NCBI RefSeq assembly: GCF_052118625.1
Contig: NZ_JBQKGW010000005.1
Coordinates: 110,371-174,370 of the forward strand
Length of the DNA stretch: 64,000 nucleotides
Direction: 5' to 3'
Source of the DNA: Porcincola sp945869225
GTDB taxonomy: Bacteria; Bacillota; Clostridia; Lachnospirales; Lachnospiraceae
Shown in pieces: positions 16,388 through 24,309 of the stretch; within the stretch, counting starts at the first letter, position 1, and each line of letters opens with the position of its first letter. Below the pieces are notes generated by a model. The model was not told the origin of the DNA, ran no database searches, and saw only the letters and a list, made by a program, of their open reading frames with translations. The translations under genes were made by a program, and so were the position numbers.

Positions 16388-18489
16388 CGTCTCTGCCCTC
16401 TATAGCCTTTCCGTCCTCTTTCTGCGCCTTCTGTCCGGCGCGCCTTCCGGCCTGCCGGCGCCGGTCTTTTCGCCGGTTCCTGCCGCCTCCCGGATGCCGG
16501 CCGGATCAGACACTTCGGCCCGTAACCGATCAGATCCTCCCTCCCGGTCAGATGGAGCGCCTCCTCGACGAGGCTGTGCAGCTTCGGATTCTTATACTGC
16601 ATCAGCGCCCGCTGCATGGCCTTCTCATGCGGATCCTTCGGCACGTAGACCGACTTCATTGTCCTCGGGTCTACCCCCGTCGCATACATGATGGTCGATA
16701 CGGTGGAGGGGGTCGGATAAAAATCCTGCACCTGCTCCGGCTGGTGGTGGATATCTCTGAGATATTCCGCCAGCTCCACGGCATCCTGAAGTGTACTGCC
16801 CGGGTGTGAACTGATCATGTACGGGACCAGAAACTGGTTCATGTGACAGCTCTGGTTCATCTGATTGTAGCGCTGCACAAACTGCCGGTAGACGCTGTTC
16901 TTCGGCTTGCCCATCATATAGAGCACCCGCTCCGACACATGCTCCGGAGCAACCTTCAGCTGCCCGGAGATATGATAGCGCACGAGCTCCCTCAGAAAAT
17001 CATCATTTTTGTCCAGACACACGTAGTCAAACCGGACGCCGGAGCGCACAAACACCTTCCGAACCCCCGGAATCGCCCTGATTTTTTTCAGGAGATTCGT
17101 GTAGGCCACATGGGACACCTCGAGATTCGGGCACGGCTCCGGCCAGAGACACTCGCGGTTCGGACAGACGCCCTTCGTCAGCTGTTTCTTGCAGGACGGC
17201 TGATGGAAATTCGCGGTCGGTCCGCCCACATCGTGGATGTACCCCTTGAACAGCGGATCCTTCGTCATCCGCTCCGCCTCCGCAAGGATGGACTCGTCGG
17301 AGCGCGTCTGCACGATTCTGCCCTGGTGAAACGTCAGCGCGCAGAAGCTGCAGCCTCCGAAGCACCCCCTGTTTGATATGATCGAGAACCGGACTTCCTC
17401 CAGCGCCGGGATTCCACCCTCGCTGATGTAGTCCGGATGGTAAGTCCCGGCATACGGGAGCGCATAGACATCATCCATTTCCTGCTGCGTCAGCGGTGAA
17501 GCAGGCGGATTCTGGACCACCCAGACCGTCCCGTACGGTTCGACCAGACGCTTTCCGTTGAACGGGTCGGTGTTCTGCATCTGAATCCTGAAGCTTTTCG
17601 CCAGGTTCAGCCGGTCCGCCTGAAGGTCCTCGAAGGATGGCAGCATCAGATAATCGACAACATCCTCCTGCCGCTTGGTCTTATAGCAGGTTCCCGCGAC
17701 AAATGTAATGCTGCTGATATCAAGTCCGCTGTCCAGCGCATCCGCTATTTCAACAATGGAATGCTCGCCCATCCCGTAGGAAATGAGGTCAGCTCCGCAG
17801 TCCATCAGAAGCGAGCGTCTGATTTTGTCCTCCCAGTAATCGTAATGCGCAAGCCGCCTCAGAGAAGCTTCGATTCCCCCTGCGATGATGGGAACATCGC
17901 GAAAGACACTCCGGATCAGGTTACAGTAAACCATGCAGGCACGATCCGGCCGTTTCCCGCTCACGCCGCCCGGCGTGTATGCATCTTCATGGCGGCGCTT
18001 TTTAAAGACGGTGTAATGATTCACCATCGAGTCCATGTTTCCGGCTGACACCAGAAAGCCCAGCCTCGGGCGCCCCAGCACGGTCACCGACTCCGGGTTC
18101 TTCCAGTCAGGCTGCGCAATGATGCCGACACTGTACCCATGCGCCTCCAGCACTCTGGAGATGATGGCCGGCCCAAAGGAGGGGTGATCCACATAGGCAT
18201 CGCCTGTCACATAGACAAAGTCCAGCTGTCTCAGGCCCCGCGCCTCCATGTCCGCTCCTGAAACCGGAAGGAACCGCTCTCTCGGGATATCCCCCTGGGG
18301 GACATGCGCGCGCGAAGCATGCCGGCTCGCAGTCTCTTCCCCGCGGCCCGCCCGGGAGGCCGCTCCCGGCCTTCCTGCATTCCGCTGTCCGGCTCTGGTC
18401 TTTCCGCTTCTCGTCTTCCCGCTGCCAGCCTGCTTCTTTGTTCTGACTTCTGGATTTTCCCTGATTCTGCTGTCCAGGCGCTGGTTCAT
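16384..18489 (-). CDS. YgiQ-family radical SAM protein
   Basis: The protein has 701 residues. The core carries FLPVSGADMEARG, VYVTGDAYVDHPSFG, IEASLRRLAHYDYW and the radical SAM cluster motif in NRGCFGGCSFCALTFHQGR near residue 375, with CxxxCxxC. It continues with KGYIHDVGGPTANF and a C-terminal VYVPKDPHEKAMQRALMQYK region typical of YgiQ/UPF0313 proteins. The role of this family is unproven. Both ends are unusual: about 70 basic, Gly/Ser/Arg-rich residues precede the core and about 35 Arg/Lys-rich residues follow it. They look like disordered nucleic-acid or ribosome-binding tails, which is inference. Confidence 0.9.
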   Translation of the reverse strand: MNQRLDSRIRENPEVRTKKQAGSGKTRSGKTRAGQRNAGRPGAASRAGRGEETASRHASRAHVPQGDIPRERFLPVSGADMEARGLRQLDFVYVTGDAYVDHPSFGPAIISRVLEAHGYSVGIIAQPDWKNPESVTVLGRPRLGFLVSAGNMDSMVNHYTVFKKRRHEDAYTPGGVSGKRPDRACMVYCNLIRSVFRDVPIIAGGIEASLRRLAHYDYWEDKIRRSLLMDCGADLISYGMGEHSIVEIADALDSGLDISSITFVAGTCYKTKRQEDVVDYLMLPSFEDLQADRLNLAKSFRIQMQNTDPFNGKRLVEPYGTVWVVQNPPASPLTQQEMDDVYALPYAGTYHPDYISEGGIPALEEVRFSIISNRGCFGGCSFCALTFHQGRIVQTRSDESILAEAERMTKDPLFKGYIHDVGGPTANFHQPSCKKQLTKGVCPNRECLWPEPCPNLEVSHVAYTNLLKKIRAIPGVRKVFVRSGVRFDYVCLDKNDDFLRELVRYHISGQLKVAPEHVSERVLYMMGKPKNSVYRQFVQRYNQMNQSCHMNQFLVPYMISSHPGSTLQDAVELAEYLRDIHHQPEQVQDFYPTPSTVSTIMYATGVDPRTMKSVYVPKDPHEKAMQRALMQYKNPKLHSLVEEALHLTGREDLIGYGPKCLIRPASGRRQEPAKRPAPAGRKARRTEGAERGRKGYRGQRR

Positions 18490-18595
18490 GGCCGCTCCTT
18501 CCTATCGATTCCATATCTGACTGGATGCCTGCCAGACATACGTTCCTGGCCCGTTCCTGCATGTTCGCCATGCTTCCCTTGTTCATCCCGCTATG

Positions 18596-19270
18596 TTAAA
18601 GAAGCTCCCGGAAATTTTCGATGAAGTAGTCGCAGTTTTCCACCAGTTCCATCCGCCGGTCCTCCGAGTATGCGTCTGCCACGCCGCAGACGGTCATCCC
18701 GGCCCGTTTTCCGGCAATTGCACCGCTTATAACATCTTCAAAAACGATGGCCCTGGCGGGGACTGTGCCGATTTGCCTTGCCGCTTCCAGATAGATGTCC
18801 GGGCTTGGTTTTCCTTTTCCGACTTCGTCTGCTGTCAGAATCCGATCGAACAGTCCGAGAATATCATTAGCCTGAAGGGCTGTCTCCGCAAGCCTCCTTG
18901 AATTGCTGGTGCAGACTGCAAGCTTCATGCCCTTCCTGCGCATGGTCTCCAGCAGCTGCCTGGCCCCGGCCTTGAGCGGAACCTTCGTCCTGTATCGCTC
19001 ATACGCCATCTGGTTCCAGTCCTCCTGCATCTGTTCCAGTGAGTCCGGAATCCGGAACCTCGTTTTGAAAAGTTCCGCGGTCTCCGGCATGCTGAATCCC
19101 TCAATGTCTCTCTGCAGCGCCCGGATATCACAGTCCTCAGCGCCAGAGAACCGTGACAAATATTCGAGATCGATATCTGTCCACATCCACATGGAATCCA
19201 CCAGCGTCCCGTCAAGATCAAACAAAGCTGCGCTCTTGTTCGTAAGAATCCTGCTGTCTGCCTTCTTCAC
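18596..19270 (-). CDS. HAD-family phosphatase, beta-phosphoglucomutase-like subfamily
   Basis: The 224-residue product has the HAD motifs in order: ALFDLDGTLVDSMW (nucleophile and acid Asp), VCTSNSRRLAET (motif 2), GKGKPSPDIYL (motif 3 Lys) and IVFEDVISGAIAGKRAGM (motif 4). A helical cap lies between motif 1 and 2. The VDSMWMWTDIDLEYL start is typical of small phosphosugar or nucleotide phosphatases of this group, and the substrate cannot be assigned. It overlaps the preceding pseudouridine synthase gene by four bases. Confidence 0.88.
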   Translation of the reverse strand: MKKADSRILTNKSAALFDLDGTLVDSMWMWTDIDLEYLSRFSGAEDCDIRALQRDIEGFSMPETAELFKTRFRIPDSLEQMQEDWNQMAYERYRTKVPLKAGARQLLETMRRKGMKLAVCTSNSRRLAETALQANDILGLFDRILTADEVGKGKPSPDIYLEAARQIGTVPARAIVFEDVISGAIAGKRAGMTVCGVADAYSEDRRMELVENCDYFIENFRELL

Positions 19271-20151
19271 GGCTCCTCCAACCTGACTGTTTTTGTCTCC
19301 TCTTCCAGTTCTCTGAGTTCCCGGGCTGTCAGCGGCCTGAAGGCGCCGGGCGCAAGATCTCTGTCGAGCGTCAGACTTCCCATCGCCAGTCTCTTCAGGA
19401 AGACGACCTTCCCGCCGACTGCCTCAAACATCCGCTTCACCTGGTGAAACTTGCCCTCCCTGAGAGCGACCGCACAGAGGCTCTGGCCTTCTCCGCAGCG
19501 GGAATAGTCCCCCAGCGTCAGACTTTCCGAGCAAATCTGCCGCATACGGCGCGTCAGCCCGGACGGAAGACGCTCCGGCTCGCTCTGCGCCGCGCCTTCG
19601 CCGCGTTCGCTCTCCATTCTCCAGAGAAAATCCCCATCGATTGAAAGCCGCCTCATGACCGCCGGAAGGGTCGGATGCTTTTCGCCGATCTCTATCCCGC
19701 CAAGGAATGCGTCCTCATGCGTCTTCGTCATCTCTCCGTCCACAACAGCGAAATATATCTTCCAGACATGTCTGGACGGTGAGATCAGCCTGTGTACCAG
19801 CATGCCGTCGTTTGTCAGAAGAAGCAGTCCTTCTGTATCTTTATCGAGGCGCCCCGCCGGAAACAGCTTCCGGGCATAGGGCTGTGCGATCAGGTCGAGC
19901 ACTGTCCGGGCCCTCCTGTCCTCTGTCACGGACAGGACTCCCTGCGGCTTATTCAGCATCAGGTATACCATCCCTGCAGCCTTCACCTGTTTTCCGCCGA
20001 TCCGGATCTCATCGGAGGAAGGATTGATCTTCTGCTCCGGCCGGACAGCTGTTATGCCGTTGACCTCTACAAGACCGCCCTTGATTTTTTTCTTCACTTC
20101 GCTTCTGGTCATCTCCGACTCTCCGGATAAGAACCTGTCAAGTCTCATCAT
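19267..20151 (-). CDS. RsuA/RluB/RluE/RluF-family pseudouridine synthase
   Basis: The product of about 294 residues starts with an S4 RNA-binding domain (MRLDRFLSGESEMTRSEVKK) and continues with the RsuA-type catalytic motif GRLDKDTEGLLLLTNDG, whose Asp attacks the target uridine, then REGKFHQVKRMFEAVGGKV. The family modifies 16S or 23S rRNA, and the site is not readable here. The frame is open to an ATG at 20232, but the family starts at the MMRLDRF Met codons. The ribosome site there is weak, so the start is uncertain. It is the second RNA pseudouridine synthase within 5 kb. Confidence 0.85.
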   Translation of the reverse strand: MMRLDRFLSGESEMTRSEVKKKIKGGLVEVNGITAVRPEQKINPSSDEIRIGGKQVKAAGMVYLMLNKPQGVLSVTEDRRARTVLDLIAQPYARKLFPAGRLDKDTEGLLLLTNDGMLVHRLISPSRHVWKIYFAVVDGEMTKTHEDAFLGGIEIGEKHPTLPAVMRRLSIDGDFLWRMESERGEGAAQSEPERLPSGLTRRMRQICSESLTLGDYSRCGEGQSLCAVALREGKFHQVKRMFEAVGGKVVFLKRLAMGSLTLDRDLAPGAFRPLTARELRELEEETKTVRLEEP

Positions 20152-20258
20152 GCTTTCGTTCTGCTGCACCGCCTTCACCTTTCCTGCCTGGCTGTTACAT
20201 GGCTCGCCCTTCATCGAGTATGACCGGTTCACTCTTCCCTGCCCGGTTCAGAACCGCC

Positions 20259-20289
20259 GCCGTCATCTCGTGCTCAGCACTCGATGGTG
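20259..20289. repeat. 31-bp interspersed element, copy 1
   Basis: GCCGTCATCTCGTGCT, three variable bases, then CACTCGATGgTG. A copy with 27 of 31 identical bases is at 36891-36921. The element is an imperfect hairpin, and both copies stand about 20 bases before a strong hairpin in an intergenic region. Confidence 0.75.
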
Positions 20290-20310
20290 CGCGATCCCCC
20301 TTTACAACAA

Positions 20311-20338
20311 GAGGCATCTGTCTTCCGACAGATGCCTC
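20311..20338 (-). terminator. Terminator of the coaD/coiled-coil operon
   Basis: A perfect 12-base stem, GAGGCATCTGTC with GACAGATGCCTC, encloses a 4-base loop. On the minus strand TTGTTGT follows, and the stem starts 37 bases after the stop at 20376. Confidence 0.75.
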
Positions 20339-20375
20339 GTCATCTTCCTGTCTCCGAAGAAGAGCAGCCTGCCGG

Positions 20376-21017
20376 TCACTCCTCGTCTTGCTCTTTGTTT
20401 TCTCCCGAATCAGCTGCTTTGTCTTCGTCCGTATTCTCCTCACTGACATCCGGCTTCGTCTGATAGCTGGATGGCGCAAGCTGCGGGGAAAGCTCCCTGC
20501 GGTTCTTCGTGACAATGTCATAGCAGGACTGAATGGAATTAATGAAGTTATTGTACCGCGTCCCGGCTGAGTCCAGCGTATGCCCCATGATCTTCTCAAG
20601 ATTGTCGAGCATCTCGTCCGTGTAAGCAATCGCGCTCACACGGATATTGTTGGCATCGGTTGTTGCCTTGTCCACAATCTCCTGCGCCTGCTGGTTGGTC
20701 TGCTCGATCAGGCGGTTGGACTGCTCCAGCGCCTTCTGCATCACTTCACTCTCGCTGACAATTTTGTCTGCCTTCGCCTGCGCATCCGCGATGATCGTGT
20801 CTGCCTTCTGCTGTGCATCTGCAAGGATGGCGTCCTTGTTGCTGATAATCTTCTGGTACCGCTTGATCTCATCAGGCGTCTTCATGCGGAGCTCACGAAG
20901 CATCTCCTCGAGCTCTTCCTTGTTGACGACAATCTTTGTGGATGACAGCGCCTGAAACTTGCAGCCGTCAATATATTCTTCAATCTCTTCAATGATCTGT
21001 TCAATTCTGCTGGCCAT
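20376..21017 (-). CDS. Coiled-coil protein, DivIVA/ATP-synthase-b-like
   Basis: The 213-residue product is almost entirely helical. Residues about 55-120 form a strong coiled coil with repeated Ala/Asp/Lys units (ADAQQKADTIIADAQAKADK), resembling the stalk of ATP synthase subunit b or H and parts of DivIVA-like proteins. The last 40 residues are acidic and disordered. There is no membrane segment. In clostridial genomes a gene like this often stands beside coaD and is labelled as an ATPase-like protein, but its function is unknown. It overlaps the end of coaD by 17 bases, so it is probably translated with it. Confidence 0.8.
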   Translation of the reverse strand: MASRIEQIIEEIEEYIDGCKFQALSSTKIVVNKEELEEMLRELRMKTPDEIKRYQKIISNKDAILADAQQKADTIIADAQAKADKIVSESEVMQKALEQSNRLIEQTNQQAQEIVDKATTDANNIRVSAIAYTDEMLDNLEKIMGHTLDSAGTRYNNFINSIQSCYDIVTKNRRELSPQLAPSSYQTKPDVSEENTDEDKAADSGENKEQDEE

Positions 21018-21522
21018 CTTCTATACTCTCCTTAAAAGAAATCAGTCCATACTTTTCCTTCACGGCCTTCTCCACAGGTGACGGCACGAACCTGGAGATA
21101 TCGCCCCCGTAGGAGGCCACTTCCCGTACGGTCGTAGAACTCAGGTATGCATACTGAAGGCTGGTTGTCAGAAAGATGGTATCGATTGTCGGATCCATGA
21201 TCCGGTTGGTCTGTGCCATCTGCAGCTCATATTCAAAATCCGTGATTGCCCGCAGCCCGCGAACGAGAAATTCCGCTCCCTCTTCCTTCGCGAACTCGAC
21301 CGACAAGCCTGAAAATGATTTAACCCGGACATTGCTGATGTCACTTGTCACAATCTGTAACATCTTAACACGTTCCTGAACAGAAAACAATGGCGTTTTT
21401 GCCTTATTCACAAGCACCGCCACGATCAGCTCATCCACCATCTCCGCGGACCGTCTGATAATGTCCAGGTGCCCATATGTGACCGGGTCAAAGCTTCCCG
21501 GATAAACCGCAACTCTTCTCAT
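21001..21522 (-). CDS. coaD: Phosphopantetheine adenylyltransferase
   Basis: CoaD transfers AMP from ATP to 4'-phosphopantetheine, the penultimate step of coenzyme A synthesis. The product has 173 residues. It opens with VAVYPGSFDPVTYGHLDII, containing the nucleotidyltransferase T/HxGH motif, and has FLVRGLRAITDFEYELQMAQ and the ISSTxVRE-like YLSSTTVREVASYGGD. All core residues of the family are present. It lies 90 bases downstream of rsmD, a common pairing in Firmicutes. Confidence 0.96.
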   Translation of the reverse strand: MRRVAVYPGSFDPVTYGHLDIIRRSAEMVDELIVAVLVNKAKTPLFSVQERVKMLQIVTSDISNVRVKSFSGLSVEFAKEEGAEFLVRGLRAITDFEYELQMAQTNRIMDPTIDTIFLTTSLQYAYLSSTTVREVASYGGDISRFVPSPVEKAVKEKYGLISFKESIEDGQQN

Positions 21523-21612
21523 CTGTGCACCTCATCATCTCCGGCACCGCTTTCGGTTCCACTTTCTGCATTGAGCCGAAGGTTTCGTATCCTGCCCTGT
21601 TCCGTATCCGGA

Positions 21613-22194
21613 TCAGTCCCCTGATTCAGCAGGATCTGCCGCGCACTTTTTCAGGAAGACGTGTTTGCTCTTTTTCCCGTATTCCTTCACACGCTCGATC
21701 CGGTATCCGAGCGTCTCCGCTTCCGAAAAATCGGTCTCCTGCGATGCCTCCACCACGATCAGCGTCTGTTCATCCGCAATCGAGCTGTCTGAAAGCGCGC
21801 GCAGCGTCTCCATCTCAAGGCCCTGGTTATAGGGCGGATCCATGAAGATCACCCCGAACGGATGCTCACCGTCCATCCCGATGACTGTCCGCACCACATC
21901 TCCTGCGATCACACGTCCCTTATCCGCAAGGTGTGTGAAATTCAGGTTTGCGCGAATGACGGTCACCGCCTGCCTGCTGCTGTCGACAAATGCGGCAGCA
22001 GAGGCTCCTCTGCTGAGCGCCTCGATCCCGATCGCCCCCGAACCGGCATACAGATCCAGAAATCTGCAGCCCGGGATCAGCGGCGCCAGTATATTGAACA
22101 ATGTCTCCTTGATCCGGTCTGTCGTCGGCCGCGTCTGCATCCCGGCTACTGTCCGGAGCGGAAGACTCCTTGCGCTTCCGGCTATCACTCTCAT
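21613..22194 (-). CDS. rsmD: 16S rRNA (guanine966-N2)-methyltransferase
   Basis: RsmD methylates G966 of 16S rRNA with S-adenosylmethionine. The 193-residue product begins MRVIAGSARSLPLRTVAG, then has the TRPTTDRIKETLFNILAP segment, motif I FLDLYAGSGAIGIEALSRGA and the catalytic motif IV MDPPYNQG. These are the standard RsmD signatures. It is 18 bases after the methylglyoxal-synthase-like gene and upstream of coaD. Confidence 0.95.
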   Translation of the reverse strand: MRVIAGSARSLPLRTVAGMQTRPTTDRIKETLFNILAPLIPGCRFLDLYAGSGAIGIEALSRGASAAAFVDSSRQAVTVIRANLNFTHLADKGRVIAGDVVRTVIGMDGEHPFGVIFMDPPYNQGLEMETLRALSDSSIADEQTLIVVEASQETDFSEAETLGYRIERVKEYGKKSKHVFLKKCAADPAESGD

Positions 22195-22212
22195 CTGAAA
22201 CTCCTTTTACTG

Positions 22213-22617
22213 TCAGTCATCATGTCTGACGTTATTACGCCAGTCAAAGTCCCCCCGGTCCATCGCCAGAATCATGGATTCTGCCGTCGCTATGTTTGTT
22301 GCAACCGGGATATTGTAGCGGTCACACGCCTGCGTGACCGAAAGAATATCGAGCTGGTTGGGACTTGTCTCAATCGGATTATAAAAATAGATGACCAGAT
22401 CCAGGTCATTTCTCTGGATTCTGTCGATAAACTGATTCTCCCCGCCGACAGAACCTGAAAGGAACTTGTGAACATGCAGATTCGTCGCCTGCTCGATCCG
22501 CCGTCCAGTCATCTCCGTCGCGAACAGATTATGTTTTGAAAGTATGGACTTGTAAGCCACACAAAAATTTTCAATCAGGTCCTTTCTGTTGCTGTCAGCA
22601 ATAAAACCAATATTCAT
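22213..22617 (-). CDS. Methylglyoxal-synthase-like protein with altered active site
   Basis: The 134-residue product aligns end to end with methylglyoxal synthase (ATxMTG loop, KFLSGSVGGE, DLDLVIYFYNP, YNIPVATNIATAE, DRGDFDWR). The family turns dihydroxyacetone phosphate into methylglyoxal. By my alignment to the E. coli and B. subtilis enzymes, remembered and not searched, His19 is Asp8, Asp71 is Glu60, Asp91 is Asn80 and His98 is Asn87 here. Only Asp101 (Asp90) is kept. The phosphate loop is partly changed (ATEMTG for ATGTTG). I infer that it is not a normal methylglyoxal synthase. It might bind a phosphate ligand or act on another substrate. A GGAGG site precedes the ATG. Confidence 0.8.
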   Translation of the reverse strand: MNIGFIADSNRKDLIENFCVAYKSILSKHNLFATEMTGRRIEQATNLHVHKFLSGSVGGENQFIDRIQRNDLDLVIYFYNPIETSPNQLDILSVTQACDRYNIPVATNIATAESMILAMDRGDFDWRNNVRHDD

Positions 22618-22649
22618 ATTTCTGCCTCCCGTGACAGCTTCCCCTGATC

Positions 22650-22684
22650 CACAAATTGTATGTGAATTATTTACATAATTTGTG
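22650..22684 (-). promoter_or_regulatory. Operator-like nested palindromes at the promoter of the MGS-like gene
   Basis: CACAAATT (22650-22657) and AATTTGTG (22677-22684) form an inverted repeat with a 19-base centre. The centre holds ATGTGAATTATTTACAT, an imperfect palindrome. A TACAAT -10 lies inside it on the minus strand (22655-22660) with a poor -35, as expected for a regulated promoter. The inner site loosely resembles Rex-type boxes. Confidence 0.5.
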
Positions 22685-22763
22685 TATCATTGCCGCTGAT
22701 ATCTGTTATCTTTCACAGTATAACACACTCAGTTCCGCTCTGCCGATAAATTGAGGCAAAATT

Positions 22764-23702
22764 TCATCTTTTATGTTCCCTTTGGATATCAAAATCGGTT
22801 GTTCGCATCAGATAACAGATTTCCTTCTTTGTTGTCATCGTCAGATTGAAAGCCTTGGCAGCTCCCGCACACAGTCCCTCCTTGAAGGCCATCTCATAAT
22901 CGCCGTCGGAATCCAGGTAGCCGGCCAAAAATCCTGCGATCATAGAGTCACCAGCGCCGACCGTATTGACCACCTTTCCCTTGAGGGCATCTGAACTGAA
23001 GATCTCGCCCTGCTCGGTCAGAAGCACAGCGCCTTCTCCCCCGAGAGAGACAAGCACATTGCGGGCTCCCATGTCCTGCAGTCTTGCTGCATACGGCACT
23101 GCCTCCTCGCGGCTGTGAATCTGTATGCCAAATATATCGCCGAGTTCCTCCGCATTCGGCTTGATCAGCCATGGATGAAAGCGCAGCGTTCCCGTCAGGA
23201 GCTCCTTCTCCGCATCGACAATGACGCGGAGATTCCTTCCTCTCAGAAATTCCAGGATCTGCTCGTACATATCAGAAGGAAGCGACGGCGGGATATGTCC
23301 GGCCAGGACAATTGTGTCCCCATCAATTAAGAACCGGAGCCTGCTGAAGAGTGTCCCGATATCCTCCTGCGTGATCTCCGGCCCCTGCCCGTTGATCGCC
23401 GTCTCCTCATCGGAACGAATCTTCATGTTGATGCGGGACATCCCCCGTTCAACCTGAATAAAATTGCTTTCTACCCCGCCAACCCGGAGCAGCCGCTTGA
23501 TCTCGGCACCTGTAAAACCTGCGATAAACCCCATCGCAGTTGTCAGATACCCAAGATCATTGAGGACAAGCGATACATTCACACCCTTTCCGCCGGGGAA
23601 GACATCCTCCGATCGCGTCCGGTTAATAGCGCCCGTCTGAAAATGATCAACTGAGACCACATAATCCAGCGTCGGGCTCAGCGTCACAGTATATATCATC
23701 AT
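22764..23702 (-). CDS. PfkB-family sugar-phosphate kinase, probably 1-phosphofructokinase
   Basis: The 312-residue protein has the ribokinase-fold signatures FPGGKGVNVSLVLNDLG near residue 35, KPNAEELGDIFG and the C-terminal GAGDSMIAGFLAGYL with the catalytic Asp. It starts MIYTVTLSPTLDYVV, as in the FruK/LacC subgroup that phosphorylates fructose 1-phosphate or tagatose 6-phosphate with ATP. No fru PTS or DeoR regulator is next to it, so the sugar is not settled by context. The start is ATGATG after GGAGG, and the second ATG at 23699 has better spacing. Confidence 0.85.
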   Translation of the reverse strand: MMIYTVTLSPTLDYVVSVDHFQTGAINRTRSEDVFPGGKGVNVSLVLNDLGYLTTAMGFIAGFTGAEIKRLLRVGGVESNFIQVERGMSRINMKIRSDEETAINGQGPEITQEDIGTLFSRLRFLIDGDTIVLAGHIPPSLPSDMYEQILEFLRGRNLRVIVDAEKELLTGTLRFHPWLIKPNAEELGDIFGIQIHSREEAVPYAARLQDMGARNVLVSLGGEGAVLLTEQGEIFSSDALKGKVVNTVGAGDSMIAGFLAGYLDSDGDYEMAFKEGLCAGAAKAFNLTMTTKKEICYLMRTTDFDIQREHKR

Positions 23703-23764
23703 CTTCCTCCATGCGAATAGAAATCCGATCTCATCTGCGTGTTGATTTCAATATACAACATTTT

Positions 23765-24295
23765 TTACGGAATCTGAACATGTTCTTTCACACTTTTCGG
23801 CCGATTCGTCCTTCTGTATGTCAAAAAATGGTACGTCAGATCGAAATATGCATATTCCTCGCTTTTCTCCGCGCATATGAAATCAGGACGCTCATCCAGA
23901 TTCGGGAAATAGGCATCCGCCTGATAGCTTCTGTCGATTCTCGTCACGTAGACGGTCTCCGTGTACGGGAGAAGCTGCCGGTAGATGCTCTCCCCGCCGA
24001 TACAGAAGACCTCCTGTCCTCTGCAATTCCCGTGAAGATACGCCATCAGCTCCCCGATGTCATGAACAACGGCTGCCCCGTCCGGCCTGAAAGCCTCATT
24101 CCGGGTGAGGACAATATTTGTGCGATTCTTCAGAGGTCTTCCGCCCGGAAAGCTCTCAAGTGTACGCCTTCCCATCACAACCACATGGTTCATCGTCTTT
24201 TTGCGGAAAAATTTCATATCTTCCGGTATCGATACAAGCAGTTTGTTGCCATAGCCGATCCCCCAGTTTGAATCGACCGCCACAATCATATCCAT
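23765..24295 (-). CDS. folA: Dihydrofolate reductase
   Basis: The enzyme reduces dihydrofolate to tetrahydrofolate with NADPH. The 176-residue product has MIVAVDSNWGIGYGNKLLVSIPEDMKFF in short pieces at the start, where WGIGYGNKL is the substrate and Met20 loop, then VVMGRRTLESFP and VFCIGGESIYRQLLPY with the cofactor-binding Gly pair. It lies 14 bases after thyA with a GAGGAGG ribosome site, so dTMP synthesis and tetrahydrofolate recovery are made together. Confidence 0.95.
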   Translation of the reverse strand: MDMIVAVDSNWGIGYGNKLLVSIPEDMKFFRKKTMNHVVVMGRRTLESFPGGRPLKNRTNIVLTRNEAFRPDGAAVVHDIGELMAYLHGNCRGQEVFCIGGESIYRQLLPYTETVYVTRIDRSYQADAYFPNLDERPDFICAEKSEEYAYFDLTYHFLTYRRTNRPKSVKEHVQIP

Positions 24296-24309
24296 ACAGC
24301 CTTTCCTCC

